DNA of 64,000 nucleotides from Hexactinellida sp. DTS-2022 (lineage: Eukaryota; Porifera; Hexactinellida), in contig JAPNXP010000013.1 of assembly GCA_028753945.1 (NCBI GenBank), positions 4,030,001 to 4,094,000 on the forward strand, written 5' to 3'. A program made the position numbers and the translations under genes. The notes under the pieces were generated by a model, which ran no database searches, had not been told where the DNA came from, and saw only the letters and a program-made list of their open reading frames with translations. Positions 32,676 through 46,100 of this stretch are shown in pieces (positions within the stretch are counted from its first letter, which is position 1; every line of letters starts with the position of its first letter).

Positions 32676-33350
32676 AAAAGTCGAGTGAGCATGCTCACTG
32701 GGTCGAGTGAGCATGCTCATAGGGTCGAGTGAGCATGCTCATTGGGTCGAGTGAGCATGCTCATTGGGTCGAGTGAGCATGCTCATAATACATAGGGTCG
32801 AGTGAGCATGCTCATATGGTCGAGTGAGCATGCTCATAGGGTCCAGTGAGCATGCTCATAATAAAATGTCGGGTGAGGCGGGAGAGTCACTTGAAAGCGA
32901 GGTCAGGAGAGTCACGTGACCCCGGGTAGTCAACTTTTTTGAAATATGCATATCAGTTTTAGAATAAATAACTATTTCTTGTATTGTTGTATTTATTTTG
33001 TTGGAAAATGCTTTTAATGCTTAGTCATCCAAACGAACGAATATTCGAATATTCGTTTGTTTAGAAAAAGGTTCGTTCGTTACATTTCCAATATTCGTTT
33101 CAGCCCTACCGGCGGGCGTTTCCCGTTCGTTGCCATGTAAAATTGATGGAAACTAATGTTGTTAATACACAATGCAACAAACTACTGTAGTTTTAATACA
33201 ACAAACTAGTTTTAAATAGCAAAATGATTCTTCATCAGTTTTTCGATATTAAATTGGGCCATAATTATAACTTACGATTTAATGCTTTTCTTTCCTTCCA
33301 ATCCAGTGAGCATGCTCACTTGACCCTATGAGCATGCTCACTCGACTTTT
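32676..33350. mobile_element. Insertion with GAGCATGCTC tandem repeats
   Basis: The ends are AAAAGTCGAGTGAGCATGCT and its complement. Eight tandem 22-30-bp units containing the palindrome GAGCATGCTC follow on the left (32680-32862) and two inverted ones on the right (33303-33350). The interior has a CGAACGAATATTCG segment (33029-33105) related to the hAT-like element at 37479. The target duplication is unclear. It splits the MULE-2 reading frame between WIRSII and IMALP. Confidence 0.75.
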
Positions 33351-33440
33351 CAATACCTCCAATAATGGCTCTTCCAATGCTACCAAAAGAAGAAATAGCT
33401 TCAGTTTATCAATTTCTAGCGGATTCACCACCTCCTGAAC

Positions 33441-33638
33441 CAGGCTCGTAGCTACGGGGGGGCGAGGGGGGCGACCGCCCCCCAAAAGTACTTCTCGCCC
33501 CCCCTCCCAAGAGAATTAGGAAGTGTTCGTTATAGTAAATAGAGTGATTCGTCCCCCACTTGCCCCCCCGACTCCCTGCACTTGCCCCCCCAACATAAAA
33601 CTTGCCCCCCTGAATTACATACTCTAGCTACGTGCCTG
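33441..33638. mobile_element. hAT-like MITE in MULE-2 coding sequence
   Basis: CAGGCTCGTAGCTAC and the complement of CAGGCACGTAGCTAG form the ends. A perfect 8-bp duplication TCCTGAAC lies at 33433-33440 and 33639-33646. C-rich and G-rich interior. Removing it restores local continuity of the transposase frame. Confidence 0.9.
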
Positions 33639-34133
33639 TCCTGAACTCACCTCTATTGAAATGGAACTTTTTCGCAAACTTCGTTCTTACATAAAAAAGG
33701 AATGGATTGTGAGAAATGATATGTCAAGTGTACAATTCATTGCAAAAAACTAACAATTGTTGTGAAGTTTATCACAGAAGTTTGAAGTCACTTATTCGTG
33801 TGAAAAAGCCGAACATATGGGCGTTTATGGAGTGTTTCGAAAATAATCTGATAAAGTATGACTTAGAGTTTCAGAGATTGAAAAATGGGTTGGAAATCGG
33901 TGGACGATCGAAAAAGGATGTCGATAGCGAGAGACAAAGGCTCATCTGCAAAGATAAGCTTCAGAATAGAGAGTATTCGATACTTGAATACCTGGACAAA
34001 ATTTCGGATTCTATTGGTAGCCCCCAATATTATGGTTACTCTCAAAGTACGCTTTCAGGCGAAAGTTGCAATGTGACTCGAATCATTCTGATGATGTTAT
34101 TGTGTCCAATCCCTGTGTGATATGTTTGATGAG

Positions 34134-34623
34134 TAGTGCTGCGAACTGAAACTGAATTAAAACTGTAACTGAATTAAAACTGAAATTGTTTTAGCGATTT
34201 TTCTAAACTGTAACTGTAACTGTAACTGAAATGTACTCGTTTATAAAACTGTAACTGTAACTGTAACTGAAATGTATTTTTCTCCAACTGAAATTAAAAC
34301 TGAAATTGAATTTCTTCAAATTAAATTCCGGTTTACAGCACTAGTTAGTAATAATTAACTAAGGTTTAGTCGTAAAATAGATGAAAGTTGTGAATACCTA
34401 ACTAAGTACGAAATTGTATTGACTGTGGTAAAAATTGTAACTGAAATGAAAACTGTAACTGAATTAAAACTGTAACTGAATTAAAACTGTAACTGAATTA
34501 AGACTGTAACTGAAATGAAAACTGAAACTGTAACTGAATTAAAACTGTAACTGAAATGAAACTAAAACTGTAACTGTAACTGTAACTGAATTGAATCAAA
34601 TTTAATTCCAGTTCGCAGCACTA
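34134..34623. mobile_element. hAT-like MITE of ACTGTAACTGAATT repeats
   Basis: Ends TAGTGCTGCGAACTG and its complement; perfect duplication TTGATGAG (34126-34133, 34624-34631). The interior is a degenerate run of AACTGTAACTGAATTAA-type repeats. It splits the RING finger of MULE-2. Confidence 0.9.
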
Positions 34624-35371
34624 TTGATGAGTAGGCGGCTACATTCGTGATGTTACCATGTGGACATGCACAGATATGCGGGAACTGTGAAGGAAATTTT
34701 AATGAAGGCGATAGATGTCCTACTTACCGATCAATAATATCAACCAAACTACAGATTTTCCAGTAATTAGAAACATATAGGATTCGTTAGGAATCACTCA
34801 GCTTATTTACTCTCCGATCTCCACACATGGAACTGCAAGCTAACACAATCATTATAGGTATTATATAGCCATATGTTAGTCCTTTAACATATAGTATATG
34901 TCATAACACATTCGTTATATTATTTAGGGATCAAAATAAGACATCATTGGTAATTGCACATCATCGAACATTTTTTCTTAATAGCAGGCAATATGGTTAG
35001 ACTTGTCTATAACAGCCACATAAAGGGGTAAAGGGACTAGGTAAATAATTTCTATATACTGTTGACCGCTTTGAGATTCCGAAATTTATACAGTGGTGGT
35101 TGTTAAGAATGTTTAACTGTATAGTGTATACCTAGTACCTTATACTAACAAAAGGGATCATTTCTTAGTATAAGGCACAATAAATTAACATGTCATTTTT
35201 CATAAATAGATTAACTTTTATCCATTATTCAGATAGTTTGTGACTCAATTTATCACGTATTTCAAATATTTACCGTTTTATTAAAGACCCAAGTGAACTT
35301 ACCTCGGAGTTCACACATTTACAAAGTCAACGTCAAAACTCCAACCTTATTCAATATTTCATTTTTCAGTT

Positions 35372-35830
35372 AGTGGTCACATTTTCGATCAATTTTTCTA
35401 TCAAAGTTCTACCTTTTCGATCAAATTTTCTATCAAAGTTCTACCTTTTCGATCAGATTTTCTATCAAAGTTCTACCTTTCCGATCAAATTTTCTATCAA
35501 AGTTCTCACTTTTCTATCAAAGTTCTCACTTTTCTATCAAAGTCTCACTTTTCTATCAAAGTTCTCACTTTTCGATCAAAGTTCTTACTTTTCGATCAAA
35601 GTTCTCACTTTTGTTGAAGTGTCAGATTTTCGATCATAGTTCTCATCTTTCTATCAAAGTTCTCCTTTTCGATCAAAGGTCTCTTTTTTCTATCAAAGTT
35701 AGACATATCTTCGATCAAAGTTCGACTCAGGACATTTTGGAAGAACTTTGATCGAAATTGGCACTTTTCATCATTCGATCAAAGTTCGACATCAGAAAAT
35801 TCGATCAAAGTTCTACATAAAATTCTATCA
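35372..35830. repeat. Subterminal tandem repeats of MULE-2
   Basis: About twenty copies of (C/T)(G/T)ATCAAAGTTCT with (A/C)CTTTT spacers; the unit is about 20 bp. Near 35740 one copy is inverted (AGAACTTTGATCGAA). The 88-residue open frame across it is repeat-derived. Function as transposase binding sites is an inference from family architecture. Confidence 0.65.
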
Positions 35831-36120
35831 AAATATAACACATGCCATAATTTATTTACGTAGCTCAAAAACCCAAGTAAATTTTTTCTTGATTATGCGA
35901 ACTTAAATTACATTTCTGGCTCCAAGATGCACAAACAATCTCGAAAACTATTGATCCAAAAAGATCATTGTCTAGGGGTTTGGTTTATAACTGGTCCTCA
36001 AACTGTGGTACGCGGAGGTATCTCATTTTATGTTAAAAATAAATCAAAATTTGAATATTATTAATATTAAATATTAACCTAAATGTCTCGTCATTTTTTA
36101 TTTATATTTTAATTTTAATA

Positions 36121-36280
36121 CAGTGGATGCCGATTATATGCACATCGTCGGGAACTGCACTTAATGTGCTTATAAACGACATAAATTATGCAGGGTATAT
36201 GTCAACCGTTTCCCAACATAGTGTGCTTATATCCGATATGTTCTTATAACCGGTGTGCTTATATCCGCCTTCTACTACTG
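36121..36280. mobile_element. TA-flanked MITE (GGATATAAGCACA family)
   Basis: CAGTGGATGCCGATTATATG at the left; the right end, read inverted, is CAGTAGTAGAAGGCGGATAT. TA precedes it, but TT follows. The sequence between (GTGCTTATA repeats) matches the element at 60566, where both flanks are TA. Pogo/mariner-like. Bases 35840-36120 and 36290-36790 hold no gene signal. Confidence 0.7.
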
Positions 36281-36794
36281 TTTGTAGTGTTTTTCATATG
36301 GTTTATTCTCGGGGATGTATTTAAATATCAGTAATTGTGATGGTACGGGAGACCCTATTTTTTGCTGTAGTGATACATATGTGCTGTACAAAGTTTGAGA
36401 ACGACTATATATGAAATTGATTTGACTTTCAGTAATTCTACTTTAAATAGAAAGCACTTACGATTAGTCCGTTAATTAACATATGATCAGATGGAGAGCT
36501 CTGATTCTATCACAAGTCTCTACTTCCAATTGTGTAACGAAATGAAGCCTTCTGAGCGTAATGTCGATATACTTAATTTAGCTACTACCTAATCTAGTAT
36601 TATTAATTAATTAAAATACTTATTGAGCTTATATATAAGTATATATTATTCTAATTTATCAATGTAACAATTCTACAATTCTTCTTATACCTCTAAATAA
36701 CAGACATATCTCAGGTTTCATGTCCCAACTCGTACTTGTTTTTTATGAATAGGTAATAAAATTATTTAAATTAAAAGTATGCTTTGACTGTTAT

Positions 36795-36976
36795 AACCAG
36801 TGACGCTATGAGGGGAGTTACGGTGAGGGGCGTTTGCCCCAGGGCCGTTCAGCCCGTAGGATGTATTTGCCATGAGATTTGTAGTTACCATGGTAATTTG
36901 GTCTTTGCGTGAATTGCTATGCAAGTTTAGAGGGCCCGAAAGAGAAAATGCCCTCTTAACCGCCAGTCCTCTCATT
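36795..36976. mobile_element. Possible short inverted-repeat element
   Basis: CAGTGACGCTATGAGGGGAG at the left and CCTCTCATTTCCTCACTACTG at the right are imperfect complements. No matching 8-bp flanks. It lies about 200 bp upstream of the ALIX start codon and could fall in its promoter region. Confidence 0.4.
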
Positions 36977-37180
36977 TCCTCACTACTGGTAGAAAATCTG
37001 ATAAAAATTTGGGATGAAATGAGTATGCATATTTATTATTTTAGAAATTCTAGATTTATCAATTTAATTAAGTGATTTGAGAAGTAACTATTGACGGTAA
37101 CCAAGTTGAGTATCAATTTATACAATTCATCTGCGCCTGTAACTAGCTAGTCTATAGTATATACGTATCTGCATTAGTCG

Positions 37181-40100
37181 ATGGCAGGTTTTCAGTTCCT
37201 CTCCCCTGCACTGAAGAAATCCAACTCAGTCGACTTCACTTCAGACTTCAACAAGTTCATTCGCAACAGTTATGACGAGGACCCAGCCAAGTTCAAGGAA
37301 GCCATCAAAGAGTTCAACCAGCTCCGCGAGGCCTCCTGTGTTTTGACACCGGATAAACACGAGGCGAGTCTGGACGTGCTAATGCGCTACTTCGATCAAC
37401 TAACTGTAGTGGACACCAAGCTGCCCATCTCAGAGAGCCAGGCAAGTATTCAGACTTAGTTGCATGAACTATTATAAATAGGACTGAAACGAATTTTCAA
37501 AATGTAACGAACGAACCTTTTTCTAAACGAACGAATATTCGAATATTCGTTCATTTAATGACTAGGCATTAAATCAAATTAAAGACTCAAAATACAGTGG
37601 AAAATAGTTATTTGTTTATGTGACAATAGTTTAATTATTCATAGTGACAAAGTGTTTTAGACACAAGTTAGTTATTGCAAAGGCTAGTTTAGATAGGAAT
37701 TATGTTGACGATCTGTCCAATCTAGACAAAAGTCATGTTGTTGTCGAAAAGTAGTAAACAAATATCTGTTTCATTCTGATATTCTTTCAAAACGAATATT
37801 CGTTTCGAAACGAACGAATATTTGTTCAATCTTTTCGAACGAATATTCGAATATTGTTGTCATTACTCAAACTTAAAGTAATTGGCTATTATTGTGTAGA
37901 AAATAAAACTAAATCGTTTCAGTCCTAATTATAAATGTATTATTAGACATAATATAATTCATATTTGTCTTATTCTGCATCAGATAGTCAGAAATACTCA
38001 CATTCCTAAGACAGATTTGTTCTGTCAAGAAAAACTTAAATTTAAATCTACCAGTTAAGCGACAAATTAGTTATCCAATTACAGTACACCCTCGCTAGTC
38101 CGAACAGGAGATCCAAAGCTATTTTTCGTTTAAAAGTGGGAAAATCATAAATATTTGTATATTACATTGGAATTGTACAAAATAATTCTCAGACAAGTAT
38201 TTTAGGTAGTATACTATATGTTTTCTTTGGATTAAAAACAGAAGAAGTACACTAATGGTTAAAATCAATGTTGTTGTTAAATTAACTCTGTATTTATCTG
38301 TTTAAGAAGATGCATATTTATTAGAAATATTGCTCTCATAATCTAGAATATATTTCCCTATTGAACACAATAGTATACAATCGGACCAAAACGTATGAAA
38401 CTCATGAAATAGACATTAAATTTGGTAGCTATGATAGTATTCTAAATAATACAACAATGTTGTCTAGCTGTTTTCAACTCGGACTAAGATTCTATATTGT
38501 CACATGATTCTTTCCCATGACAACCGCTGTTGCATTTTAACCCGGCCTTCAAACATGAGTAATGTTTGTCAAACAATTGCTCTTGCAATGACATTTACGA
38601 AATCCCTGACCACCACCGTGCGCGGAGCCAGGTTTTTCTAACTTGGGAGGGGCAGAGGGGTGCAGCTTTTCCATCCGTCAGAATTTATCTGAAAACAATG
38701 GAGCTACGATGAACTTGTCATACTTACAAACTATGCAGGGATATAGGGATTTCATCGAATATCCAGAAATTTTATGGAATTATATTTTCTTATATATTTA
38801 CGTTAATACTAGAAAATAAGATTGTATGACAAATAATGTTATCCTTGAAGAAAATAATTATCACAAATAGTTCAAGAGGAACTATAGAATGTCGATTTCC
38901 AGGTATTCAGCAATGAATATCCAGGGAATCCAGATAATCCCCGTTATCCTTAGGAAAATAACTTGGAATTCTTAAGCTGAAAAAACTGGTTAGATACGGT
39001 TCATACAAACGGCAAAATATCTGAAAGTTTGCGTGTAAACGGTAAATGGTATAACGGTAATGATACTTGTGTACAAAGCCACACCCAATTTTATACGGGC
39101 CAACGCCAGGGGATTTTACCCATGGTCCACCCGTTCAGATACGTACTTACTCCACTGGGCTCCGAAAACTCAGTGTATCACCTGACAGTGACTAACAGAG
39201 GCGGATCCGGGGGGGGGGGGGGGGGGCAGGGGGCCTGGACCCCCCCTTCGAAACTGAAATTGACTAAAATTTAGGCTGAAATTGACAAAATAATTAGGAA
39301 ACTTCAGCCTCAAATTTGAATTATGGTTCTTTATATAGAAATTAGCGTTTAAAATGACTTTTGAGTGTATATAACTAAAAAAATCTGGGGGGTTATCCCC
39401 CAGACCCCCTTATAAGTTGCTCGCTACGCTCTCATTATTTCTGGGGGCCCCCTTTTTCAACATGTCTGGATCCGCCACTGAATAAGATCTGTATTTAGTA
39501 ATAGAAAGTATTTCAATTAGCGTATTTATAGGCGATTAATGTTTTTTTCGCTATTTTGGGACCAAAAAATTCGGAATTTTAGAATATCACATGTTTTGTC
39601 AATTTATTTATTAAAGTCGGTTGATAATCGTGTTAGGGCTTATATTCGAAAAAGATGTTTACTACTGGCAGGGTAATAAATTTTATTTGCTACTTTTGGG
39701 GGCTACTATTCGAGATATACGGTAATAATATGTATGTTATTGATGAAAATTGAGCGAGCGAAAATTTTTATACATTCGAGCCTCGAAAAATGTGTTGAGG
39801 GTAATCAGTCAATTTCCAGGGAATTATTGGCATGAATCCACGATTAGCCTGGGCTAAGTTATCAGATATTATTTAGCTTGAGAATACCCTAATTCTGAAC
39901 TAGGGGAGGCGACTGCCCCCCTCTGGCGCCGAGCCTGACCAACACATATACTCTGTGCTCGAACAATTTCGCGAATCGATAATTCTTCATCAAGTATATC
40001 TTCAAATTTCAGTCCAGTAAATTTGATAAACTTAATTTGATTTCTTGCAGGTTTGCCTCTTATTTTTGCAGTTCTAGTTTATATTAATAACCTCTCTGAT

Positions 40101-43100
40101 CAATTTCAAAACAAGCCCAATAATATTTGTTGGATCACCTTTGCTCCGATCAAATCGGAAGGATTGTTATATTAATTGTGTTGAAAATTGATTATATTCG
40201 AAGTAACATATTATTAGAGACAAAATTATATTTAACGAGCCCTTTGGTCTCGGTCGCTTTGCGACAGATCGGTGCTACGCACCTCAAGTTAACGGCCGCT
40301 ACGCGGGCTTACTCCTCACTAAACAATTGATTACATAGTTAGTAATATTTGTCATAGTTATATACTTATAATACCCGTTAATAGCTAACTTCTAGGTTGA
40401 TTTTGAATTTCATTAATTTGTTTACCTATTTTTGTGTAAACAACAATAACAAATATTCATATTACAAATTTATAAATGCGAAATTCGAAATCAGCATACT
40501 TGTTTAGATATGATACGCGTTGAAAGCTAACTTCTAGGTTGATTTTGAATTACATTAATTTGTTTACTTATTTTGTGTAAACAACAACAACCAATATTAA
40601 TATTAGAAATTTATAAACGCGAAATTCGTGTTCAGCATACTTGTCTACCTATTATAACATTTAAAAATTAGTTTATATCTCATATATAAATGCGGTTTCT
40701 AATAACTTTCTATCCCCCCATCACTTTAATACAATTCGGACAAACAAACAAACACACACACACACACACACACAACAATCGAGATTTAATAATATAGATT
40801 AGAAGTATATATCTGTACTATTAAACTAAGTTGACTAATACGCGCGTATTGCGTATAGTAAGTATAAACCAATTATACGTAATACGCTATCCACCAGTAC
40901 GTATTATTACTATTATATGCTAAATCTATGATCAACCATGGATGCTTTCGAAGTAAATACAATACGTAGTATATTTTTAAATCTAATAACGATTAAACCG
41001 GAAGTTTTTCAAAGCAAATTCCATGAGCGCGTTATATAAGTAAGGTATATGTATAATGCGTATTACATTACACTTATTATACGTAATACCGCATCCTATA
41101 AAAGACGTATTAAACAACTAAGCTATTAAAACACAAACTTGTATATATCTTATTTATTATCTATATTGTTAAATGTTTTGTGTTTGTTTGTGTGTTTGTT
41201 TGTCCGTTTTGTATTTTAAAGTGATGGGGGTATAGAAACCGCATTTTAAATAAGATAGAAACTAATTTCCAAATGTTATAATAGGTAGACAAGTATGCTG
41301 ATTTCGAAATTCGCATTTTACAAATATATAATATTAATATTTGTTGTTGTTGTTTACACAAACAGGTAAACAAATTAATCAAAATTCAAAATCAACCTGG
41401 AAGTTAGCTTCCAACGGGTATTATAGGTAAACAAGTTAAAACTATGGAAAATGATAGCAAGGGTTGTATATAACATCTTCTACCATTTTCCATGGTCTAA
41501 ATGTGAGGATTAAGGCCGATAGCGGCCGTATACTTGAGGTGCGTAACAGGGATCTGTCGCAAAGCGACCGAGACCGAAGGGCTCGTGTATATACATTTGT
41601 TTGTATGTTGCGAGCTGATTGAAGAGACTGGACGGTTTCCATATCTGATTTTTGGTATATAGGGGTAACCTTTGGCACCCGCCAACAAGTTGAGGTTTCC
41701 GCTCCAAATTTCTCACACCTCGACAAGTTATGACGTCATTGGCACATTTCGAGAATCATGAAAATTCACTTAATCGCACATAATTCCCGCGCTCTAGGAG
41801 ATAATAATCTGAAAATTTAATAAAATATGCACACCGATGACGCGGACACGTTGGTCACACCAGATTGCCACTATGCAGACTCATTATCGTATGATGAGGC
41901 GTGACCTACATTATAATAAGGCCTGTTCATTAGTGTTAAATTTTGGACCATGGATGTCGGTTAAGTCCATTGATTCTTTTACAATAAAGTTATAGTTAGA
42001 GATAATTAACCAAATAGTAATCCAGAAGAAGTAAAATATTATTGGGTTTAAAATTCCAATCACATTTGAAGTAAATGTATGTTGCAATAGTATAAAATAT
42101 TAAAGAAAACATGAAAGTGAATATAAGTTTCTAGCAAATAAACATTTGAAGAACAATAACAGCTAATTGGGTTTAACTTTCTTTATTTTTCGAGTATTTT
42201 CGACACGAACCGACTGCAAGGGTAGCAAGGTATTCATATTTTCCGTTCTGGACTACTACTTGGTTAATTATCTCTAACTATAACATTTATTGTAAAAATA
42301 TCAATGGACTTAACCGACATCCATGGTCCAAAATTTAATACTAATGAACAGGCCTTATTATAACATAGGTCCGGATGAAGGTAATCACTAAAATTTCACA
42401 TTGTTAAATCTGACTATTTAGGCATATTTACGCTTTATAATCAATATTGGAAGTACTATATAAACGTCACACCAACCGCAAAGCGGTTGGTGTGTGTGGT
42501 TGTGTTCTGTCGCGAAGCGACCTAGCGAGCGAAGCGCGGTAGTTGATATCAGAGGCGGCGCCAGGATTTTCAGGTAGGGGAGCTCTGGGAGGGGGGGGCC
42601 ACACTGTAGTACAATGTTATTATACGGGGGATCAGCCTCAAAAGAGGGGGGCCATGCCCCCCCCCCCCCCTGCCCCCCTCTGGCGCCGCCACTGGTTGAT
42701 ATAATATATGTTGTTGGAAATGGATTATATTGAAATACATGGTATTACGAGAAAAGTATTGCACATTTCATGAAGTGTGCAATACTTTGGATGACCATTT
42801 CATGAAATGAGCGACCTAATGTCCGTTCCATGTAATGGACAATACCAATGCCCATTACAACCATTGAGAAATTTGTTTGCCCAATGCATGAAATTGGCAA
42901 TTTCACTATTTGCGGGTACATATATACATACAGCGAAATTCAATAACAAATATATTATTTTCAAAAAACAACACTGACAGTAGTTACTATGCATTATATG
43001 TTGCCTCTTCAGAAGCGAGACTTAACTTCTATTTTACAAATTTACTTTTCTATAGATACGGATAAAGTTCACTTGGCAGGATTCCTTCAATGTGGGAGGT

Positions 43101-46100
43101 TTCCTATCCGGCGCGAAGAAGCACGCAGCTGTAGACATGGCATTCGAGAGGTGCTGTCTGCTCTTCAACATAGGAGCTCTGCAGTGCCAGATAGCGAAGT
43201 CGCAAAACTTTGACTCGGACGAGGGACTGAAGGCTGCGTGTAAGCACTTCCAGGGGGCAGCTGGGACCTTTACCCGCCTCAGAGATGACGTGTACCAGCA
43301 CCTGAGCATCGCCCCCACTCCCGACCTGGGAGCTGAGTCTACCACAGCCATGTGCAACCTCATGCTAGCCCAGGCGCAGGAGGCGTTCTTCCTGAAGGTA
43401 CCGTCTCCACTATATAGTGTATAATTAGTATACAGACATCTCATATTATCCAAGCCAAACTTGGTTATAGCGATACGACTTGGTTGCACTGTTTTTAAAG
43501 CCATATAGATCTGATTTACATACTACTTCACTACTTCAATGTTAGATTTATTGTACTACGGGTCTAATTATTGTATTGAGGGTCTATTTTGGCAGATACA
43601 GAGTAACACTGCTTAGTTGTACCTGAGTTTCCCAAATTTTGGAAATCATTAATTCTTAAAGACATTATTATACATACTCATCATGTTACATATAGATTTT
43701 ATAATACAATGTGTAAAGCTGTCATTCTCGTGTGTCGCTTAATATAATTGCACCTCCCACAGGCCACCAAGGATAAGATGCAGGAGAAGATAACCGCTAA
43801 GCTGGCTCACCAGACCAGCGACCTGTACGCAGACACGCTCTCCTCCTTCCAGCAGGGCTCCGTGAAGCCCCAGTGGGAGAAGGAGTGGGTCCCTATCGTG
43901 TCCGCCAAGCAGAGTCTGTTCCTGGCCCTGGCGGAGGAGAGCCAGGCCAAGGTTTCGATGGAGAACCAGAGCTACGGGGAGAGCATAACCCGCCTCAAGA
44001 AGTCGGTCTCCTGTCTGGAGGACGCTGTTAAGCGGAGTGAGGGGTTCTACGATCTGAAAGCTATTCTGGCCCGAGTTAAAACCAAGCTGGAGAAAGAGCT
44101 GAAGGACAACAAGATGATATACAGTGACCCGCTGCCCGAGTATGCTACCATTGAGCCAGTGGGGAAGGCAGCGCTCGCTAAGGTACAGTCTAGCAATCCT
44201 ATATAGAGTGTAGAAATATTATATCCTCAAAATTAATTAATTATTTACACTTTGTGCATCGAGGTTATATTATATTATTGGACATTAATACGCACTTTAT
44301 ACTTGTTTTTTGCCCAAACAATATGTTCTTTGAATTTTCTAAAATAATATTAATTCACTCGATCTATATTCTTTACTTATTATGAATTATGTTTATCCCT
44401 CTTTCCCAATAGTTCTCATATATACTTTTATTAATACATTTGATTATTCTTATAAACGATTTATACTATTTATCACATTTATGTACTCCAATAGCCCCTC
44501 CCATTCAATGCTCCGCAGTCCAACTTTGTAGACCTATTCTCGCAGCTGATGCCATTCCGGGTTAACGAGGCTCAGCAGATATACGAGCAGCGCAAGCTAG
44601 GGCTCGTCAACTCAGAGATCGGCAGGCTGCGCGCCAACACGCAAGAACTCACTACGCTGATGACGTCATACAACCTCCCCGCGGCTCTGGAGGACACCTC
44701 GGGGACAGGGGCCCCGCCCTCCGTCCTGGACAAGGCGGCCGAGGTGAGGGGCAAGGGCGGAATGGTGCGACTGGAGGAGATGATCTCAAACCTGCCCGAG
44801 CTGCTGATCAGGAATAAGGAGATCTTAGACGAGACCAACCGGGTTCTGGGAGAGGAGGACAGAGAGGACGGGGAGTGTAGGTTAGTGACGTCATTGTTTA
44901 ATCGCTAATGTACTAAATACCTAAGCACCTAACCTGTTTCTATAGAGCTAAGTACGGAGACAAATGGACCCGAATGCCCTCGGCTCAGCTGACAGTCAAC
45001 GTGAGAGCTGACATATCCAAGTACCAGGGGATTCTGTCCAGCGCTACTGGTGCTGATAAGGCGAGTGCTATAGTGTATACTTATGATAGTATAATTAATA
45101 TTACATCTGTTCCTCAATATAGGTTGTGAATGACAAGTTCCAGGTCCACCGAGAGGCGATCTCGATTCTGAGCAAGGACCAGGCATCCGTGGTGTCCTCC
45201 ATCCCAACGTGCGGGGCGGCTAGCAGGTCTGGCTCCTCTGCGCAGGTGGTGCACAATCTCAAACAGCTGTGTGAACAGGTAACACAGCTTATATTACCGT
45301 GCAGGACTGTATTAATTAGCGCCTGGTAGGTTGATACTCTGAAGGCGGAGCGTGACACGATAGAGAGCTCACTGAAGGACAACCTCGCCAGCCCCGCCTC
45401 TAAGTTCCTGGAGTGCCTCAAGGCAGAGGGGTCCGTGGACGAGGAGACCATCTCCATGACCCATCTGCAGGAGATCTACGCGCCCATACAGCAGCAGGTG
45501 CAGGACTCGCTCACTAGGGGGGCGGCCCTCATGGAGAAGATAAAGCAGACCAACGCTCAGTTCGTGAACGAGTGCCAGCAGGGCGATGGGGCCGCGGATA
45601 GGGAGCGGGTGCTGAAAGACCTCCAGAGCGGATACGAGGCTTTCAACGAGCTCATTGGGAACCTGGAGGAGGGCTCCAAGTTCTACGGAGACCTGACTAA
45701 CCTCCTGCTCAAGTGCCAACAGAGGTCGGGGGACCTCACATTCGCACGCCGGACCGAGAAAGACGATCTGTGCAAGGATTTGGATAAAGTTCTCGCCAGT
45801 TCAAAGGTCCCCGGCCGTCCTAGCGCCTATGTCCCCCCGGGGGCCATGTCTGCGCCTCCCCCCCAGCAGGTACCCCCTCGCCCCGTCGCGCATACGCAGC
45901 CGCAGCAGGCCCCTCAGCCCTACCCCTCCCCCAGCTCGGTGGTGCCCCCTGCCCCCAACAACCCCACCCCCTACTACCCCGGGTACCCCGTGTATGGCGC
46001 TCCCCCCGCTGGGTACCCGTATGCCCAGCAGGCCGGCCCAATGCCGCCGGGCCCACCGCAGCCCGGCGCAATGCAAGCGCCCCCAGGGGCCCAGCCGTTC

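Larger units (their letters stand above)
31768..34766 (+). pseudogene. FLYWCH-MULE transposase with C-terminal RING, broken
   Basis: The ATG at 31768 opens a FLYWCH finger (FECEGYRYTLSS, YLRC, C, H-N-H). A frameshift near 32098 and another near 32210 lead into the MULE core. There, YDGTFYIVP (about 32310) gives the first Asp, GDFEKASRN (about 32496) the second, and GCLFHYTQAIW follows. The frame is cut by an insertion (32676-33350), resumes IMALPMLPKEE, and is cut again by a hAT-like MITE (33441-33638). It resumes at LTSIEMELF. The final Glu motif NNCCEVYH lies at about 33751. The RING finger starts CVIC (34114), is split by a third insertion (34134-34623), and continues PCGHAQICGNC to CPTY (34716-34727), where the eighth ligand is Tyr instead of Cys. 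Stop TAA at 34764. Clearly dead; domain calls are strong. Confidence 0.82.
31495..35840 (+). mobile_element. MULE-2: FLYWCH-MULE-RING element (limits approximate)
   Basis: The transposase is on the plus strand (31768-34766). The right side has a long array of CGATCAAAGTTCTCACTTTT-type repeats (35372-35830). One inverted unit, AAAAGTGAGAACTTTGAT, lies at about 31496-31513 on the left, so that is taken as a truncated left terminal repeat. No target duplication was found and the exact ends are unknown. Bases 34770-35365 hold no gene signal. Confidence 0.6.
37442..43055 (+). other. ALIX intron 1: 5.6 kb, GC-AG, transposon-filled
   Basis: The donor reads CAG|GCAAGT and the acceptor CTATAG|ATACGG. 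Using the only nearby GT (GCAA|GTATTC) would break the frame into exon 2, whereas the GC site joins ESQ to IRIKFTW exactly as the family alignment demands. The intron hosts at least seven repeats listed separately. Bases 37936-38608 and 42703-43050 show nothing further, except CATTTCATGAAATG-type palindromes near 42780-42840. Confidence 0.85.

Noticed and set aside
39188..39488. 8-bp target duplication for the MITE at 39196
   Set aside because: The flanks GTGACTAA and AATAAGAT do not match, so only the inverted ends support it.
43034..43504. 156-residue minus-strand frame over ALIX exon 2
   Set aside because: Antisense shadow of the Bro1-coding exon; no homology signal.
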